Part shown: positions 1-8,173 of the stretch, piece by piece
Layout: the number at the start of each line of letters is the position of its first letter
Position numbering within the stretch: position 1 is the first letter of the stretch
DNA from: Bacteriovoracales bacterium
Lineage (GTDB): Bacteria > Bdellovibrionota > Bacteriovoracia > Bacteriovoracales > Bacteriovoracaceae
DNA: 34,080 bases
Direction of reading: 5' to 3'
Assembly: GCA_030149295.1 (NCBI GenBank)
Contig: JASBRV010000060.1
Span: 1 to 34,080 of the forward strand
Position numbers and translations under genes: made by a program
The notes under the pieces: generated by a model
What the model was told of the DNA's origin: nothing
Databases searched by the model: none
The model's input: only the letters and a program-made list of their open reading frames with translations

Positions 1-1
1 A

Positions 2-1090
2 GAGCCCCTTGTTGTTGATCTTGCCTCTATGCCTCACATGCTTGTTGCTGGTGCTACAGGTGCGGGTAAGTCTGTTTATATCAACACTCTCTTAGTTTCT
101 CTTTTGGTGAAAAAATCACCGGATCAGATGAAACTTATTCTTATTGATCCAAAGCAACTTGAACTTGCTCTCTATGCTAACCTGCCTCACCTGATTCTTC
201 CGGTTGTCACCGATGCGAAGATGGCATCGATTTCTCTTCTTTGGGCCTGTCAGGAAATGGAGCGACGTTACTCCATTCTCAAGGAATTTGGTGTGAGGAA
301 TATTGAAGGTTTTAACGAAAAGTTGAAAAGGGCTACGCCCGAGATGTTGGCCAAGATTCACCAGCATTATGAAAATGAACCTGAGGAGCATTATGAGCTT
401 CCTTATTTGGTTATTATCGTAGATGAATTTGCCGACCTCATTCTTACTAAGGCCGGTAAGGATATCGAAAATAATATATGTCGCCTTGCAGCAAAGGCTA
501 GGGCTGCTGGTATTCACCTCGTTCTAGCCACTCAAAGACCCTCGGTTGATGTCATCACAGGCCTCATCAAGTCAAACTTTCCTACGAGGGTATCCTTTCG
601 AGTGACTTCATCCCAGGACTCTCGAACTATCCTTAACTCTATGGGTGCCGAAAAGCTTCTTGGTAAAGGGGATATGCTCTATCGCCACGGAACTAATAAT
701 CAAAGGGTTCACTCCGCTTATGTTGATGAAGAGGAAATTGAGGCTTTAACAGAAAAGTTGGCAAATATGCCACGTCAGTATCACTCTGGAGCCATGGAAT
801 TTATTGAAAATGGAGGCGAGGAAGCTCAAGATCCCTATGCTTTTGGCTCTCATATATCCGGTGGTTTAAGTGAGCCTTCAGGAGATGAGGAGTATTTTAA
901 ACAGGCAGTTCATACTGTTGTTGAGCATCGAACGGCCAGTGCTTCTATGTTGCAGCGCAGGCTTAAGATCGGTTACAACCGAGCAGCGAATCTTATTGAA
1001 GAGATGGAGGCTAAGGGAATTGTCGGCCCTGCTGAAGGCTCAAAGCGTCGAAAAGTTCTTTGGACTTCTGAAGATTTAAACTCCATGTAA
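2..1090 (+). CDS. ftsK: DNA translocase FtsK/SpoIIIE, C-terminal part (5' truncated by window)
   Basis: Hexameric, membrane-anchored ATPase that pumps chromosomal DNA through the closing septum and delivers dif sites to the XerCD recombinase. The frame is open to base 2, so the N-terminal membrane and linker part lies outside; 362 codons are visible. They begin in the conserved DLASMPHMLVAG block that runs into the Walker A motif GATGAGKS, followed by Walker B (VIIVDEFADLI) and the LATQRPSVDVITG block of the RecA-like motor. After a short variable linker, the last ~65 residues (from about EEYFKQAVHTVVEH to the end) are the winged-helix gamma domain that reads oriented DNA motifs. The first Met inside the window (29) sits in the middle of the motor domain and is not the true start. 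Family assignment is secure; FtsK versus a second SpoIIIE-like paralogue cannot be decided from the C-terminus. Confidence 0.95.
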   Translation, partial: EPLVVDLASMPHMLVAGATGAGKSVYINTLLVSLLVKKSPDQMKLILIDPKQLELALYANLPHLILPVVTDAKMASISLLWACQEMERRYSILKEFGVRNIEGFNEKLKRATPEMLAKIHQHYENEPEEHYELPYLVIIVDEFADLILTKAGKDIENNICRLAAKARAAGIHLVLATQRPSVDVITGLIKSNFPTRVSFRVTSSQDSRTILNSMGAEKLLGKGDMLYRHGTNNQRVHSAYVDEEEIEALTEKLANMPRQYHSGAMEFIENGGEEAQDPYAFGSHISGGLSEPSGDEEYFKQAVHTVVEHRTASASMLQRRLKIGYNRAANLIEEMEAKGIVGPAEGSKRRKVLWTSEDLNSM

Positions 1091-1098
1091 CTTCCTTC

Positions 1099-1127
1099 TT
1101 GCCCCTCTTTATCCCCTGTGTTACACA
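1099..1127 (+). promoter_or_regulatory. possible promoter for rpsB-tsf
   Basis: TTGCCC (1099-1104, 4/6 to the -35 consensus) is followed after 17 bases by TACACA (1122-1127), a poor -10. It lies just after the ftsK stop and before the structured rpsB leader, where a promoter is expected. Position supports it more than the -10 sequence does. Confidence 0.25.
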
Positions 1128-1170
1128 CTAAACACTAAAAAATACCCTTTTTATGGGGGTTTAACGTTCA

Positions 1171-1232
1171 ATCACCTGGTTGATGGTCTGGCTATTTGGG
1201 TCGGCTTCAGGTGATAAGAATTAACCATCAAC
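1171..1232 (+). promoter_or_regulatory. structured rpsB leader, pseudoknot-type pairing
   Basis: Two perfect complementary pairs interleave. ATCACCTG (1171-1178) pairs with CAGGTGAT (1208-1215), and GTTGATGGT (1179-1187) pairs with ACCATCAAC (1224-1232). The order a-b-a'-b' means they can form either a pseudoknot (8 bp plus 9 bp, a and b directly adjacent) or two mutually exclusive hairpins. The element ends about 10 bases before the Shine-Dalgarno (AAGGAG, 1243-1248) of rpsB. Ribosomal protein S2 is known to repress rpsB-tsf through the mRNA leader in gammaproteobacteria. That this element is the equivalent S2 target is inference. Confidence 0.6.
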
Positions 1233-1255
1233 TCAGAATTTTAAGGAGATCGAAA

Positions 1256-2071
1256 ATGTCGAAAGAGTTGCAGTTGAAAGAATTGTTGGAAGCGGGTGCT
1301 CACTTTGGTCACCAAACACACAAGTGGAATCCAAAAATGAAGAAGTATGTTTTTGGTGAGAGAAACGGGATCTACATTATTGATCTTGGTAAAACTATTC
1401 CTCTCGCGAAAAGTGCTTATGACTTCATCAAGAAAACATGTGAAGACGGAAAGCCGGTTCTTTTTGTTGGTACAAAAAGACAAGCTTCTGATGCTGTTAG
1501 AAAAGCAGCTGAAGAGTGTGGTGCATTTTACGTAACTCACCGTTGGCTTGGTGGTATGTTAACAAACTACAAAACGATTACCCTTTCTGTTGATAAGCTA
1601 CGTAAAGTAGAAAAAATGAAAGAGACTGGTGACTTCAATCTTCTTACTAAGAAAGAAAGAATTAAAATTGACAAAGAAGTTGTTAAGCTTGAAAGAAACC
1701 TTGGTGGTATCAAGGAAATGAGAAAGCTTCCTGGTGCAGTTGTTGTTGTTGATCCAAACAACGAAAGAATTGCCGTTCAAGAAGCGAATAAACTTGGAAT
1801 TCCTGTTGTTGCTCTTACTGATACAAACTGTGATCCTGATGGTGTTGATTATGTCGTTCCAGCTAACGATGATGCCATTAAGTCAGTGACTCTTTTCTCT
1901 GAGTACTTTGCTAATTCTGTTCTTGCTGGAACAAAAGGAAACAAAGGAAAACTTAAGGCCGCTGCTGCTGATCCAGGTCGCGATGTAAGTCTTGAGAAAG
2001 AAATCATCGAGAAGTTTGAGCACGATGTTGACCTTATGGTCCCAGAACCAGCTGAAGAAGAAACAGAGTAA
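1256..2071 (+). CDS. rpsB: 30S ribosomal protein S2
   Basis: Small-subunit ribosomal protein that bridges head and body of the 30S particle and helps dock S1. The 271-residue product shows the family N-terminus (ELLEAGAHFGHQTHKWNPKM), the FVGTKRQA block, THRWLGGMLTNY and the C-terminal GIPVVALTDTNCDPDGVDY signature. An in-frame start at 1196 would add 20 residues encoded by the leader; I prefer ATG 1256 because it follows AAGGAG by seven bases and gives the canonical MSKELQLKELLEAG start. Its C-terminal tail is acidic (EPAEEETE). tsf follows after 33 bases, the classical pairing. Confidence 0.97.
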   Translation: MSKELQLKELLEAGAHFGHQTHKWNPKMKKYVFGERNGIYIIDLGKTIPLAKSAYDFIKKTCEDGKPVLFVGTKRQASDAVRKAAEECGAFYVTHRWLGGMLTNYKTITLSVDKLRKVEKMKETGDFNLLTKKERIKIDKEVVKLERNLGGIKEMRKLPGAVVVVDPNNERIAVQEANKLGIPVVALTDTNCDPDGVDYVVPANDDAIKSVTLFSEYFANSVLAGTKGNKGKLKAAAADPGRDVSLEKEIIEKFEHDVDLMVPEPAEEETE

Positions 2072-2104
2072 GAATAATAATTTCGCATTTCAAAGGATTA
2101 ACAA

Positions 2105-2992
2105 ATGTCTTTTACTGCAAGTGATGTAAAAAAACTTAGAGAAACTACCGGCGCTGGTATGATGGACTGTAAAAAAGCCCTCTCTGAAAACAATGGTGAT
2201 ATGGATGCAGCTGTAGACTTTCTTAGAAAGAAAGGTCTAGCTGCCGCTCAAAAGAAGCAAGGTCGTGTTGCTGCTGAGGGTGCTGTTGCTACTCTCGTTG
2301 AGGGTAACACTGGTGTCTTAGTAGAAGTTAATTGTGAGACTGACTTTGTTTCAAAAGGTGATGATTTTAAAGGCTTCGCGAATGAAGTTGCGAATTTCAT
2401 TCTTAAAGAAAAACCTTCTGACATTGCAGCTCTTAAAACAAGTAAAGGGTCTGAAGTGAATGAGCTTACTCTTAAGGTTGGTGAGAAAATCGATATTCGT
2501 CGTTTTGAGACTATTAAAACTGACGGTGCCATTGGTTCTTATAACCACGGTGGTCGTATTGGTGTTCTTGTTGAACTGAAGGGAGCAGATGCTTCAAACG
2601 CTCAAGTTCAGGAGCTTTTGAAGGATCTTTCTATGCATGTAGCTGCCGCTGCACCGAAATTCCTTTCATCAGATGATATTGATGAGGAATTCAAAAAGAA
2701 AGAAGCAGAGATTTATGCTGCTCAACTAAAAGAAGAAGGCAAGCCAGAGAATATGATTGAAAAAATCGTTCAAGGTAAACTTAAGAAGCTTTCTTCCGAA
2801 GTATGTCTTCTTGAGCAAAAGTTTGTGAAAGACCCTGACTTAACTGTTGGCAAGCTTGTTGATAAGGTTGCCAAAGAGGTTGGTTCTGAGTTGACTGTAG
2901 CAAGCTTCAAAGTTCTTAATCTCGGAGAAGGGATTGAGAAAAAAGAAGACAACCTCGCTGAGGAAGTCGCAAAAATGACTGGTGGTAACTAA
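2105..2992 (+). CDS. tsf: elongation factor Ts
   Basis: Guanine-nucleotide exchange factor that regenerates EF-Tu-GTP. The 295-residue product has the N-terminal UBA-like module with the signature KKLRETTGAGMMDCKKAL, then the FLRKKGLAAAQKK and AAEGAVAT blocks, and the core EVNCETDFVSKGDDF motif that contacts EF-Tu. A second conserved core block runs around LSMHVAAAAPKFLSSDDI. Length matches bacterial EF-Ts. ATG 2105 is preceded by AAAGGA at good spacing. It shares a transcript with rpsB and is closed by a strong terminator 22 bases downstream. Confidence 0.97.
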   Translation: MSFTASDVKKLRETTGAGMMDCKKALSENNGDMDAAVDFLRKKGLAAAQKKQGRVAAEGAVATLVEGNTGVLVEVNCETDFVSKGDDFKGFANEVANFILKEKPSDIAALKTSKGSEVNELTLKVGEKIDIRRFETIKTDGAIGSYNHGGRIGVLVELKGADASNAQVQELLKDLSMHVAAAAPKFLSSDDIDEEFKKKEAEIYAAQLKEEGKPENMIEKIVQGKLKKLSSEVCLLEQKFVKDPDLTVGKLVDKVAKEVGSELTVASFKVLNLGEGIEKKEDNLAEEVAKMTGGN

Positions 2993-3013
2993 GATTACCA
3001 ATTTCAAATAAGA

Positions 3014-3039
3014 AGGGGGCTTTTGAGCCCCCTTTTTTT
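3014..3039 (+). terminator. rho-independent terminator after tsf
   Basis: GGGGGCT (3015-3021) pairs perfectly with AGCCCCC (3026-3032) around a TTTG loop, and seven T follow (3033-3039). The hairpin ends only 28 bases before the pyrH start, so it either ends the rpsB-tsf unit or attenuates read-through into pyrH. Confidence 0.93.
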
Positions 3040-3067
3040 GATAAATTCAAAAAGTGGGTAAGGCCGC

Positions 3068-3784
3068 ATGAAGTATAAAAGGATTTTATTAAAACTCTCT
3101 GGAGAAGCCCTTGCGGGAACGAAGGGGACAGGGATAGATCCCGAAGTGCTTGAGTCTCTTTCTGATGAAGTGAAAGCATTGATCGACATGGGAGTCGAGG
3201 TAGGTATTGTCATTGGTGGTGGTAACATTCACCGTGGAGTGGCAGGAGCCACTAAGGGAATGGATCGTACAACTTCTGATCATATGGGTATGCTTGCGAC
3301 CATTATTAATTCTATTGCTCTTCAAGACAGCTTGGAGAGAAAAGACGTTTACACACGTGTTCTTACAGCGATTGAAATGAAAAAAATTGCTGAGCCATAT
3401 ATTAGAAGGCGCGCTGTTCGCCACCTTGAAAAAAAGAGAGTTGTGATTTTTGCTGGTGGAACTGGCAATCCTTATTTCACGACAGATACTGCAGCAGCTC
3501 TAAGGGCTTCTGAAATCGATGCTGATGTTATCCTTAAGGCAACAAAAGTTGATGGGATTTACGATAAAGATCCAATGAAACATGACGATGCCGTTAGGTT
3601 TGAGACTCTCAATTATATCGATGTCTTAAATAAAGGAATTAAAGTGATGGACTCAACGGCTATTACTTTTTGTATGGATAATAAAATCGACATTATTGTT
3701 TTTAATGTTTTTGAAAAAGGAAATATTCAGAAAGTTGTAATTGGTGACAAAATTGGCACCACTGTTACTTCTGATAATAATTAA
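3068..3784 (+). CDS. pyrH: UMP kinase
   Basis: Phosphorylates UMP to UDP with ATP; amino-acid-kinase fold, usually hexameric and allosterically controlled by GTP/UTP. The 238-residue product has the expected N-terminal [12 protein letters not shown] phosphate-binding block, the [11 protein letters not shown] loop, the [12 protein letters not shown] segment, the [16 protein letters not shown] motif and the [12 protein letters not shown] motif near the C-terminus. Length is standard. It lies between the tsf terminator and frr (16-base gap), in the order commonly seen in bacteria. I see no promoter between the terminator and its start. Confidence 0.97.
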   Translation: MKYKRILLKLSGEALAGTKGTGIDPEVLESLSDEVKALIDMGVEVGIVIGGGNIHRGVAGATKGMDRTTSDHMGMLATIINSIALQDSLERKDVYTRVLTAIEMKKIAEPYIRRRAVRHLEKKRVVIFAGGTGNPYFTTDTAAALRASEIDADVILKATKVDGIYDKDPMKHDDAVRFETLNYIDVLNKGIKVMDSTAITFCMDNKIDIIVFNVFEKGNIQKVVIGDKIGTTVTSDNN

Positions 3785-3800
3785 AAGGAATGGGTAAATT

Positions 3801-4358
3801 ATGATTGATGAAATCGTCCTTGAGCTTGAAGAAAGCATGGAAAAATCAATTAACTCTCTTAAAAATAACCTTTCGAAAGTGAGAACTGGTCGTGCTAGTG
3901 CGACAGTACTTGATGGTGTAAGCGTTGATTACTATGGTGCAGCTACGCCCATTGCTCAGGTCGGAAATATTTCTACTCCCGAAGCCCGTCTTCTTCAAAT
4001 TCAACCTTTTGATAAGACGATGATTTCTGATATTGAAAAAGCGATCCTAGGGGCAAACCTTGGTTTGACTCCTTCAAATGATGGGAATCTTATCAGAATT
4101 CCCTTTCCTGCTTTGACTGAAGAAAGAAGAAAGGATCAAGTTAAAGATATAAAGAAACTTGGTGAAGATGCCAAAATTGCTATTCGCAATGCACGGCGAG
4201 ACCAAAATGATGTTGTTAAAAAAGCTGAAAAGTCCAAAGAGATTTCAGAGGATGACTCAAAAAAGTTTCAAGATGAAATTCAAAAAGTTACCGATAAGTT
4301 TGTCAGTAAAGTTGATGAATTAATGGAAGCCAAAGAGAAGGAAATTCTCTCCGTTTAA
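3801..4358 (+). CDS. frr: ribosome recycling factor
   Basis: Splits post-termination ribosomes together with EF-G. The 185-residue product has the full family length and the long three-helix-bundle pattern. Visible blocks are [17 protein letters not shown] near the N-terminus, the beta-domain segment [33 protein letters not shown] and the charged C-terminal helix ending in [17 protein letters not shown] upstream of ATG 3801 provides the ribosome site. uppS begins two bases after the stop, so the two are likely coupled. Confidence 0.97.
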   Translation: MIDEIVLELEESMEKSINSLKNNLSKVRTGRASATVLDGVSVDYYGAATPIAQVGNISTPEARLLQIQPFDKTMISDIEKAILGANLGLTPSNDGNLIRIPFPALTEERRKDQVKDIKKLGEDAKIAIRNARRDQNDVVKKAEKSKEISEDDSKKFQDEIQKVTDKFVSKVDELMEAKEKEILSV

Positions 4359-4360
4359 AT

Positions 4361-5140
4361 ATGATGAGTAATGTCGATCACAAAATTAAACACGTCGCTA
4401 TCATTATGGATGGTAATGGGCGCTGGGCTCAAGGACGCTGTCGTCCTCGTGTTTGGGGTCATGTTCGTGGATCGTCAATTGTCTCGGATATGGTTGAAGA
4501 AGCCGATGAATTAGGACTGAAAGCTCTTACTCTTTATGCTTTTTCAACTGAAAATTGGAGTCGGCCTCCTAAAGAAGTAATGACGCTTTTTTCTCTACTA
4601 AGGAAATTCTTACTTAAGGAACGTGCCCGTATTATTAAGAACCAAATCCAGTTTCGAGTCATTGGTGATTATAGTTCTTTGCCACAAGTAACGATTGATT
4701 TAATTGAGGGCTTACAAGAAGAAACAAAGAATCACCAAGGGCTCAAGCTCTCTTTTGCTTTTGGTTACGGAGGTCGCTCTGAAATTATTTCCTCAGTGAA
4801 TTCCCTAATCGCGCAAGGAAAGACTGAGATTACTGAAGAAGACCTTCAGGGTGGACTTTTCTATCCAGAGGCGGGCGACGTTGATCTCCTCATTAGAACA
4901 GGTGGAGATCAAAGAGTATCAAACTTCCTTTTATGGCAAATAGCCTATGCCGAACTCTTTTTTACTTCCACCAAGTGGCCTGATTTTACTCGAGAAGAGT
5001 TTCGAGGCATTGTCTATCAGGTTGCTGGAAGGGAAAGAAGGTTTGGTCAAATTCAATCTGTTGATTCTTTGTCAGAATCTCATAAAATGGCAAGAGTTAA
5101 CAAAGATCTCATTGAGACCATTACCCCCCAGGTACATTAA
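4361..5140 (+). CDS. uppS: isoprenyl transferase, undecaprenyl-diphosphate synthase type
   Basis: Cis-prenyltransferase that extends farnesyl diphosphate with isopentenyl diphosphate to the lipid carrier for peptidoglycan and LPS. The 259-residue product shows HVAIIMDGNGRWA with the catalytic Asp17, the substrate block TLYAFSTENWSRP, and the C-terminal RTGGDQRVSNFLLWQ motif. That last motif usually has Glu where Asp stands here, a conservative change. The start has no clear Shine-Dalgarno and sits two bases after the frr stop, so it probably relies on translational coupling. A second Met follows immediately and could be used instead. Confidence 0.95.
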   Translation: MMSNVDHKIKHVAIIMDGNGRWAQGRCRPRVWGHVRGSSIVSDMVEEADELGLKALTLYAFSTENWSRPPKEVMTLFSLLRKFLLKERARIIKNQIQFRVIGDYSSLPQVTIDLIEGLQEETKNHQGLKLSFAFGYGGRSEIISSVNSLIAQGKTEITEEDLQGGLFYPEAGDVDLLIRTGGDQRVSNFLLWQIAYAELFFTSTKWPDFTREEFRGIVYQVAGRERRFGQIQSVDSLSESHKMARVNKDLIETITPQVH

Positions 5141-5142
5141 AA

Positions 5143-5967
5143 ATGTCCTCTAACACCTTTCAAAGAATCGCCTCTGCCATAGTCCTTCTCACGGCAGTAT
5201 GTGTATGTATTTATTTTGGTAAGAAGGCGACATTGGGCTTTGTTCTTTTTTTTGGGATCATTGCAGTTGATGAGATTTTTTGTAATTTCTTTAAGAAACC
5301 TCGTTTCAATCTCTACTACTTCTTTGGCCAGAGCCTGTTTATTCTGCCCTATATTTATTTTAACTTCCTCGACTTTTCTTCGGGCATGCATTTCGCTGTA
5401 GTTAATGTAGCCTTGGTCGTTAACTTTCTTCTTCTTATTTATCTTTTTTATCTTCCTATAAAATCAAAACTTGTGGAGTACATAAGTAATCAAATGCCCT
5501 TTTTGGCGGGATTATTTATTCTTCTTCCCATGGTTGGTCTTACCTATTCTCTTCATTTCGAGCGTTGGCGATCACTTTTAGGGGTCTTAATGGTTGTCAA
5601 TTTTGGTATGGATACTGGAGCATGGTTCTTTGGTAAAAACTTTGGCAAGCACAAGCTTTGGGAAAAAGTGAGCCCTAAGAAAACTGTTGAGGGGTTGATT
5701 GGTGGAATGCTCACCGCAGGATTATTGGGCATTATGGCATGGATGACCTTATTTAAAGATTCTCAATTCTTATTATTTATGATGTTCTGTTTATTAGGCG
5801 TCCTATCTCAATTAGGGGACCTTATTCAATCGAAAATCAAGCGGCAATTTAAGATAAAAGATAGCTCCGCTTTGATCCCTGGCCATGGCGGAGTGTATGA
5901 TAGGATAGATAGTCTATTGTATTCGGCCCCATTTTTTGCCGCTGTTATTAAGTTTTATTACCACTGA
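5143..5967 (+). CDS. cdsA: phosphatidate cytidylyltransferase
   Basis: Integral inner-membrane enzyme that makes CDP-diacylglycerol from phosphatidate and CTP, the branch point of phospholipid synthesis. The 274-residue product has about seven hydrophobic segments. It carries the family motifs SPKKTVEGLIGG (about residues 177-188) and the C-terminal signature GHGGVYDRIDSLLYSAPFF, with Tyr where Ile/Met is usual. It starts two bases after uppS. In many bacteria dxr lies between cdsA and rseP, but here rseP follows directly after eight bases. Its product feeds the pssA gene further down the same run. Confidence 0.95.
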   Translation: MSSNTFQRIASAIVLLTAVCVCIYFGKKATLGFVLFFGIIAVDEIFCNFFKKPRFNLYYFFGQSLFILPYIYFNFLDFSSGMHFAVVNVALVVNFLLLIYLFYLPIKSKLVEYISNQMPFLAGLFILLPMVGLTYSLHFERWRSLLGVLMVVNFGMDTGAWFFGKNFGKHKLWEKVSPKKTVEGLIGGMLTAGLLGIMAWMTLFKDSQFLLFMMFCLLGVLSQLGDLIQSKIKRQFKIKDSSALIPGHGGVYDRIDSLLYSAPFFAAVIKFYYH

Positions 5968-5975
5968 TTGAGCCT

Positions 5976-7547
5976 ATGTTTTTAGAAAGATTTGGAATTT
6001 TTGTTCTCTTTTTGGGTCCCCTCGTTTTTTTTCATGAGCTTGGACACTTCCTTTTTGCTCGTCTCTTTGGAGTGCGTGTTGAAACTTTTAGTATTGGTTT
6101 TGGGCCAAAGATCTTAAAAGTTAAAAAAGGGGATACTGAATACGCCGTATCGTTAATTCCACTAGGTGGATATGTAAAAATGTTTGGGGATGATCCTCTC
6201 AATAAAGATGCTGTTCCTGAGGAAGAAAGAAAATATTCTTTCACTCACAAAGGAAAGTGGGCTCGCTTCTGGATTGTAATGGGTGGTCCCTTAGCCAATT
6301 TTATTATGGCCTATGTGATTTTCTTTTCACTTTTAACAACAGGGGAAAGAATGCCAGAACTAAAAATTGGTGTCATTTCAAATGATAGCACTTTTTATTC
6401 TAAAGGAATTAAGAGTGGTGACACGATTAAAAAGATAAACGGAAAAGAAGTTTTTAATCCTACGGATATTATCTTTGAGGGGGAAGACCTCATTAAAACA
6501 ATGACGGTTGAGCGCTTTGGAAGTGACACTATCCTTACCTTGAATATGACAGGAAAAGACTTCTTTGAAGAGTTCGCTAAACATCCTCCAACACTGAGAC
6601 AGCCAATTGTCGTTGATAAAAAAGGAAACCAGTTTGCCCTTTCTTTTAATAAGGGGACTGTAAATTGGGATGCTTCCTATGATCAATTAAAACAGACATG
6701 GAATCGAAATGAGCCCGTTTTTCTATATGGATTAAAAGTTGATGAAAACGACAAAAAAGATCCTTTTAAGGTTAACTATAATAATGAAAAGAACTTAAGC
6801 CTTACAGCATATGAGAGCCTCGACGAAGCACTTGATCAAAATGGATATAAGAGTATTGATCTTTCTGTAAAAAAGATTCAAGCACAGTCTGCAGCCATGG
6901 CAGTTGGTATAAAAGAGAATGACGTTATTCACTCAATTAATGGTGAGACGGTTTATAGTTTTGAAGAACTGAGAGCTACTTTACAAAAAACAGAAGAGGC
7001 TACAATCTCTATGAGTATTTGGAGGGATGGGAGTCTGAAAGAATTTAAAGTCACTCCTAAAGTCCAAAATAGAGATGGAGAAGCGGTTAAACTCATTGGC
7101 GTTCATAGTGGTGGTATTTTTCAACCCTTGAAGTTTGTTGAAACAAGCCCTAAGCCTTTCGGCGAGGCTTTAATTATTTCTTTTTCTCGCACGTGGGATA
7201 CCGTTATTAAAACCATTGAGGGATTCAAAAAACTTCTTACGGCGGAAGTTTCTTTCAAGACTATTGGTGGTCCATTGGCCATTGGAAAGGTCGCTTCGGA
7301 CTCTTTTTATACGAGTTTATCTTACTTTTTTCAGTTGATGGCATTGATTTCTGTGAATCTGGGTGTGATTAATTTATTCCCAATACCTGTCTTAGATGGT
7401 GGGCATATCATGTTCATTATTTTAGAAATAGTGAACAGGGGGCCTGTGTCTCGCAGAAAAATGGAAATTGCTCAACAGGTTGGGCTTTCTATTTTACTTA
7501 TGCTTATGGTCGGCGCAATCTTCAATGATGTTAATCGCTTCTTTTAA
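5976..7547 (+). CDS. rseP: RseP-type site-2 intramembrane metalloprotease
   Basis: Zinc protease of the inner membrane that cleaves anti-sigma factors and leftover signal peptides inside the bilayer. HELGH (residues 20-24) supplies two zinc ligands and the catalytic Glu. NLFPIPVLDGGH near the C-terminus supplies the third ligand, Asp474. Between them lie a first PDZ-like region (about 130-185) and a clear second PDZ domain (about 295-365, with GIKENDVIHSINGETV). At 523 residues it is some 70 longer than E. coli RseP. Most of the excess is a charged segment (about 190-290) between the PDZ domains. The first PDZ is divergent. Confidence 0.93.
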   Translation: MFLERFGIFVLFLGPLVFFHELGHFLFARLFGVRVETFSIGFGPKILKVKKGDTEYAVSLIPLGGYVKMFGDDPLNKDAVPEEERKYSFTHKGKWARFWIVMGGPLANFIMAYVIFFSLLTTGERMPELKIGVISNDSTFYSKGIKSGDTIKKINGKEVFNPTDIIFEGEDLIKTMTVERFGSDTILTLNMTGKDFFEEFAKHPPTLRQPIVVDKKGNQFALSFNKGTVNWDASYDQLKQTWNRNEPVFLYGLKVDENDKKDPFKVNYNNEKNLSLTAYESLDEALDQNGYKSIDLSVKKIQAQSAAMAVGIKENDVIHSINGETVYSFEELRATLQKTEEATISMSIWRDGSLKEFKVTPKVQNRDGEAVKLIGVHSGGIFQPLKFVETSPKPFGEALIISFSRTWDTVIKTIEGFKKLLTAEVSFKTIGGPLAIGKVASDSFYTSLSYFFQLMALISVNLGVINLFPIPVLDGGHIMFIILEIVNRGPVSRRKMEIAQQVGLSILLMLMVGAIFNDVNRFF

Positions 7548-7552
7548 TAGTT

Positions 7553-8149
7553 ATGTACCTCTTTCTTGATTCATCGACTTATATTCAAGTAGGAATTTTA
7601 AGGAAAGACTTTTCTTGGATTCATCACGAAATTATTAAAAATAAAAAAGGTTCTCATATCATTCACTCACTCATTTATTCAGCTTTAAAAGAAAAGGGCT
7701 TTGAGACTACTGATATTGAAGGAATATTTTTAGCTAATGGGCCTGGCTCTTACACCGGCATTAGAGTTGCTGAAGGTTTAAGTCAGATTCTCGAAATAGA
7801 GGGGGTGCCTGTTTACAGCTTTTATCATTTTGAAGTTCCGAGATTTTGTGGTCTCACCGAGTATGATTTCTTTGCAGAGGCTTTTAAGGGTGAAGTTTTT
7901 CATTACAAGTTTGCTGAAGAGAAATCTTCAAGTTTAATAAGCGAAGAGGACTTTCTTGGGATTGACCTGGCGCAAGGTAAAGGTTTTCATTTAGAGGGTA
8001 CGATTCTTAATAGAAAGTTAAGTAGTGTTTACGAGCTATTTGAGAAAAAATCATCCGATATTTTTTCTAAGGTATTTGAAAGGGCCGAACATCTTCCACC
8101 CTATTATTATAGAACTGCAGAAAAAGAGTTTAAGATTCCTCAAAAGTAG
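7553..8149 (+). CDS. tsaB: tRNA threonylcarbamoyladenosine synthesis protein TsaB
   Basis: Inactive ASKHA-fold partner of TsaD that scaffolds t6A37 formation on ANN-decoding tRNAs. The 198-residue product begins with the fold's first strand (MYLFLDSSTYIQVGIL) and carries the diagnostic GPGSYTGIRVAEGL motif near residue 63. The C-terminal half is divergent and shorter than in E. coli TsaB (about 230 residues), as in many bacteria. It starts five bases after rseP and is probably co-transcribed. Assignment rests mainly on the PGSYTGIR block and the overall size. Confidence 0.85.
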   Translation: MYLFLDSSTYIQVGILRKDFSWIHHEIIKNKKGSHIIHSLIYSALKEKGFETTDIEGIFLANGPGSYTGIRVAEGLSQILEIEGVPVYSFYHFEVPRFCGLTEYDFFAEAFKGEVFHYKFAEEKSSSLISEEDFLGIDLAQGKGFHLEGTILNRKLSSVYELFEKKSSDIFSKVFERAEHLPPYYYRTAEKEFKIPQK

Positions 8150-8173
8150 TGATTAATTTGATATATTGATTGT

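Noticed and set aside
1143..1163. ACCC/GGGT hairpin followed by TTT as a terminator for ftsK
   Set aside because: Only three to four solid pairs with a mismatch and no T-run beyond three; too weak to call.
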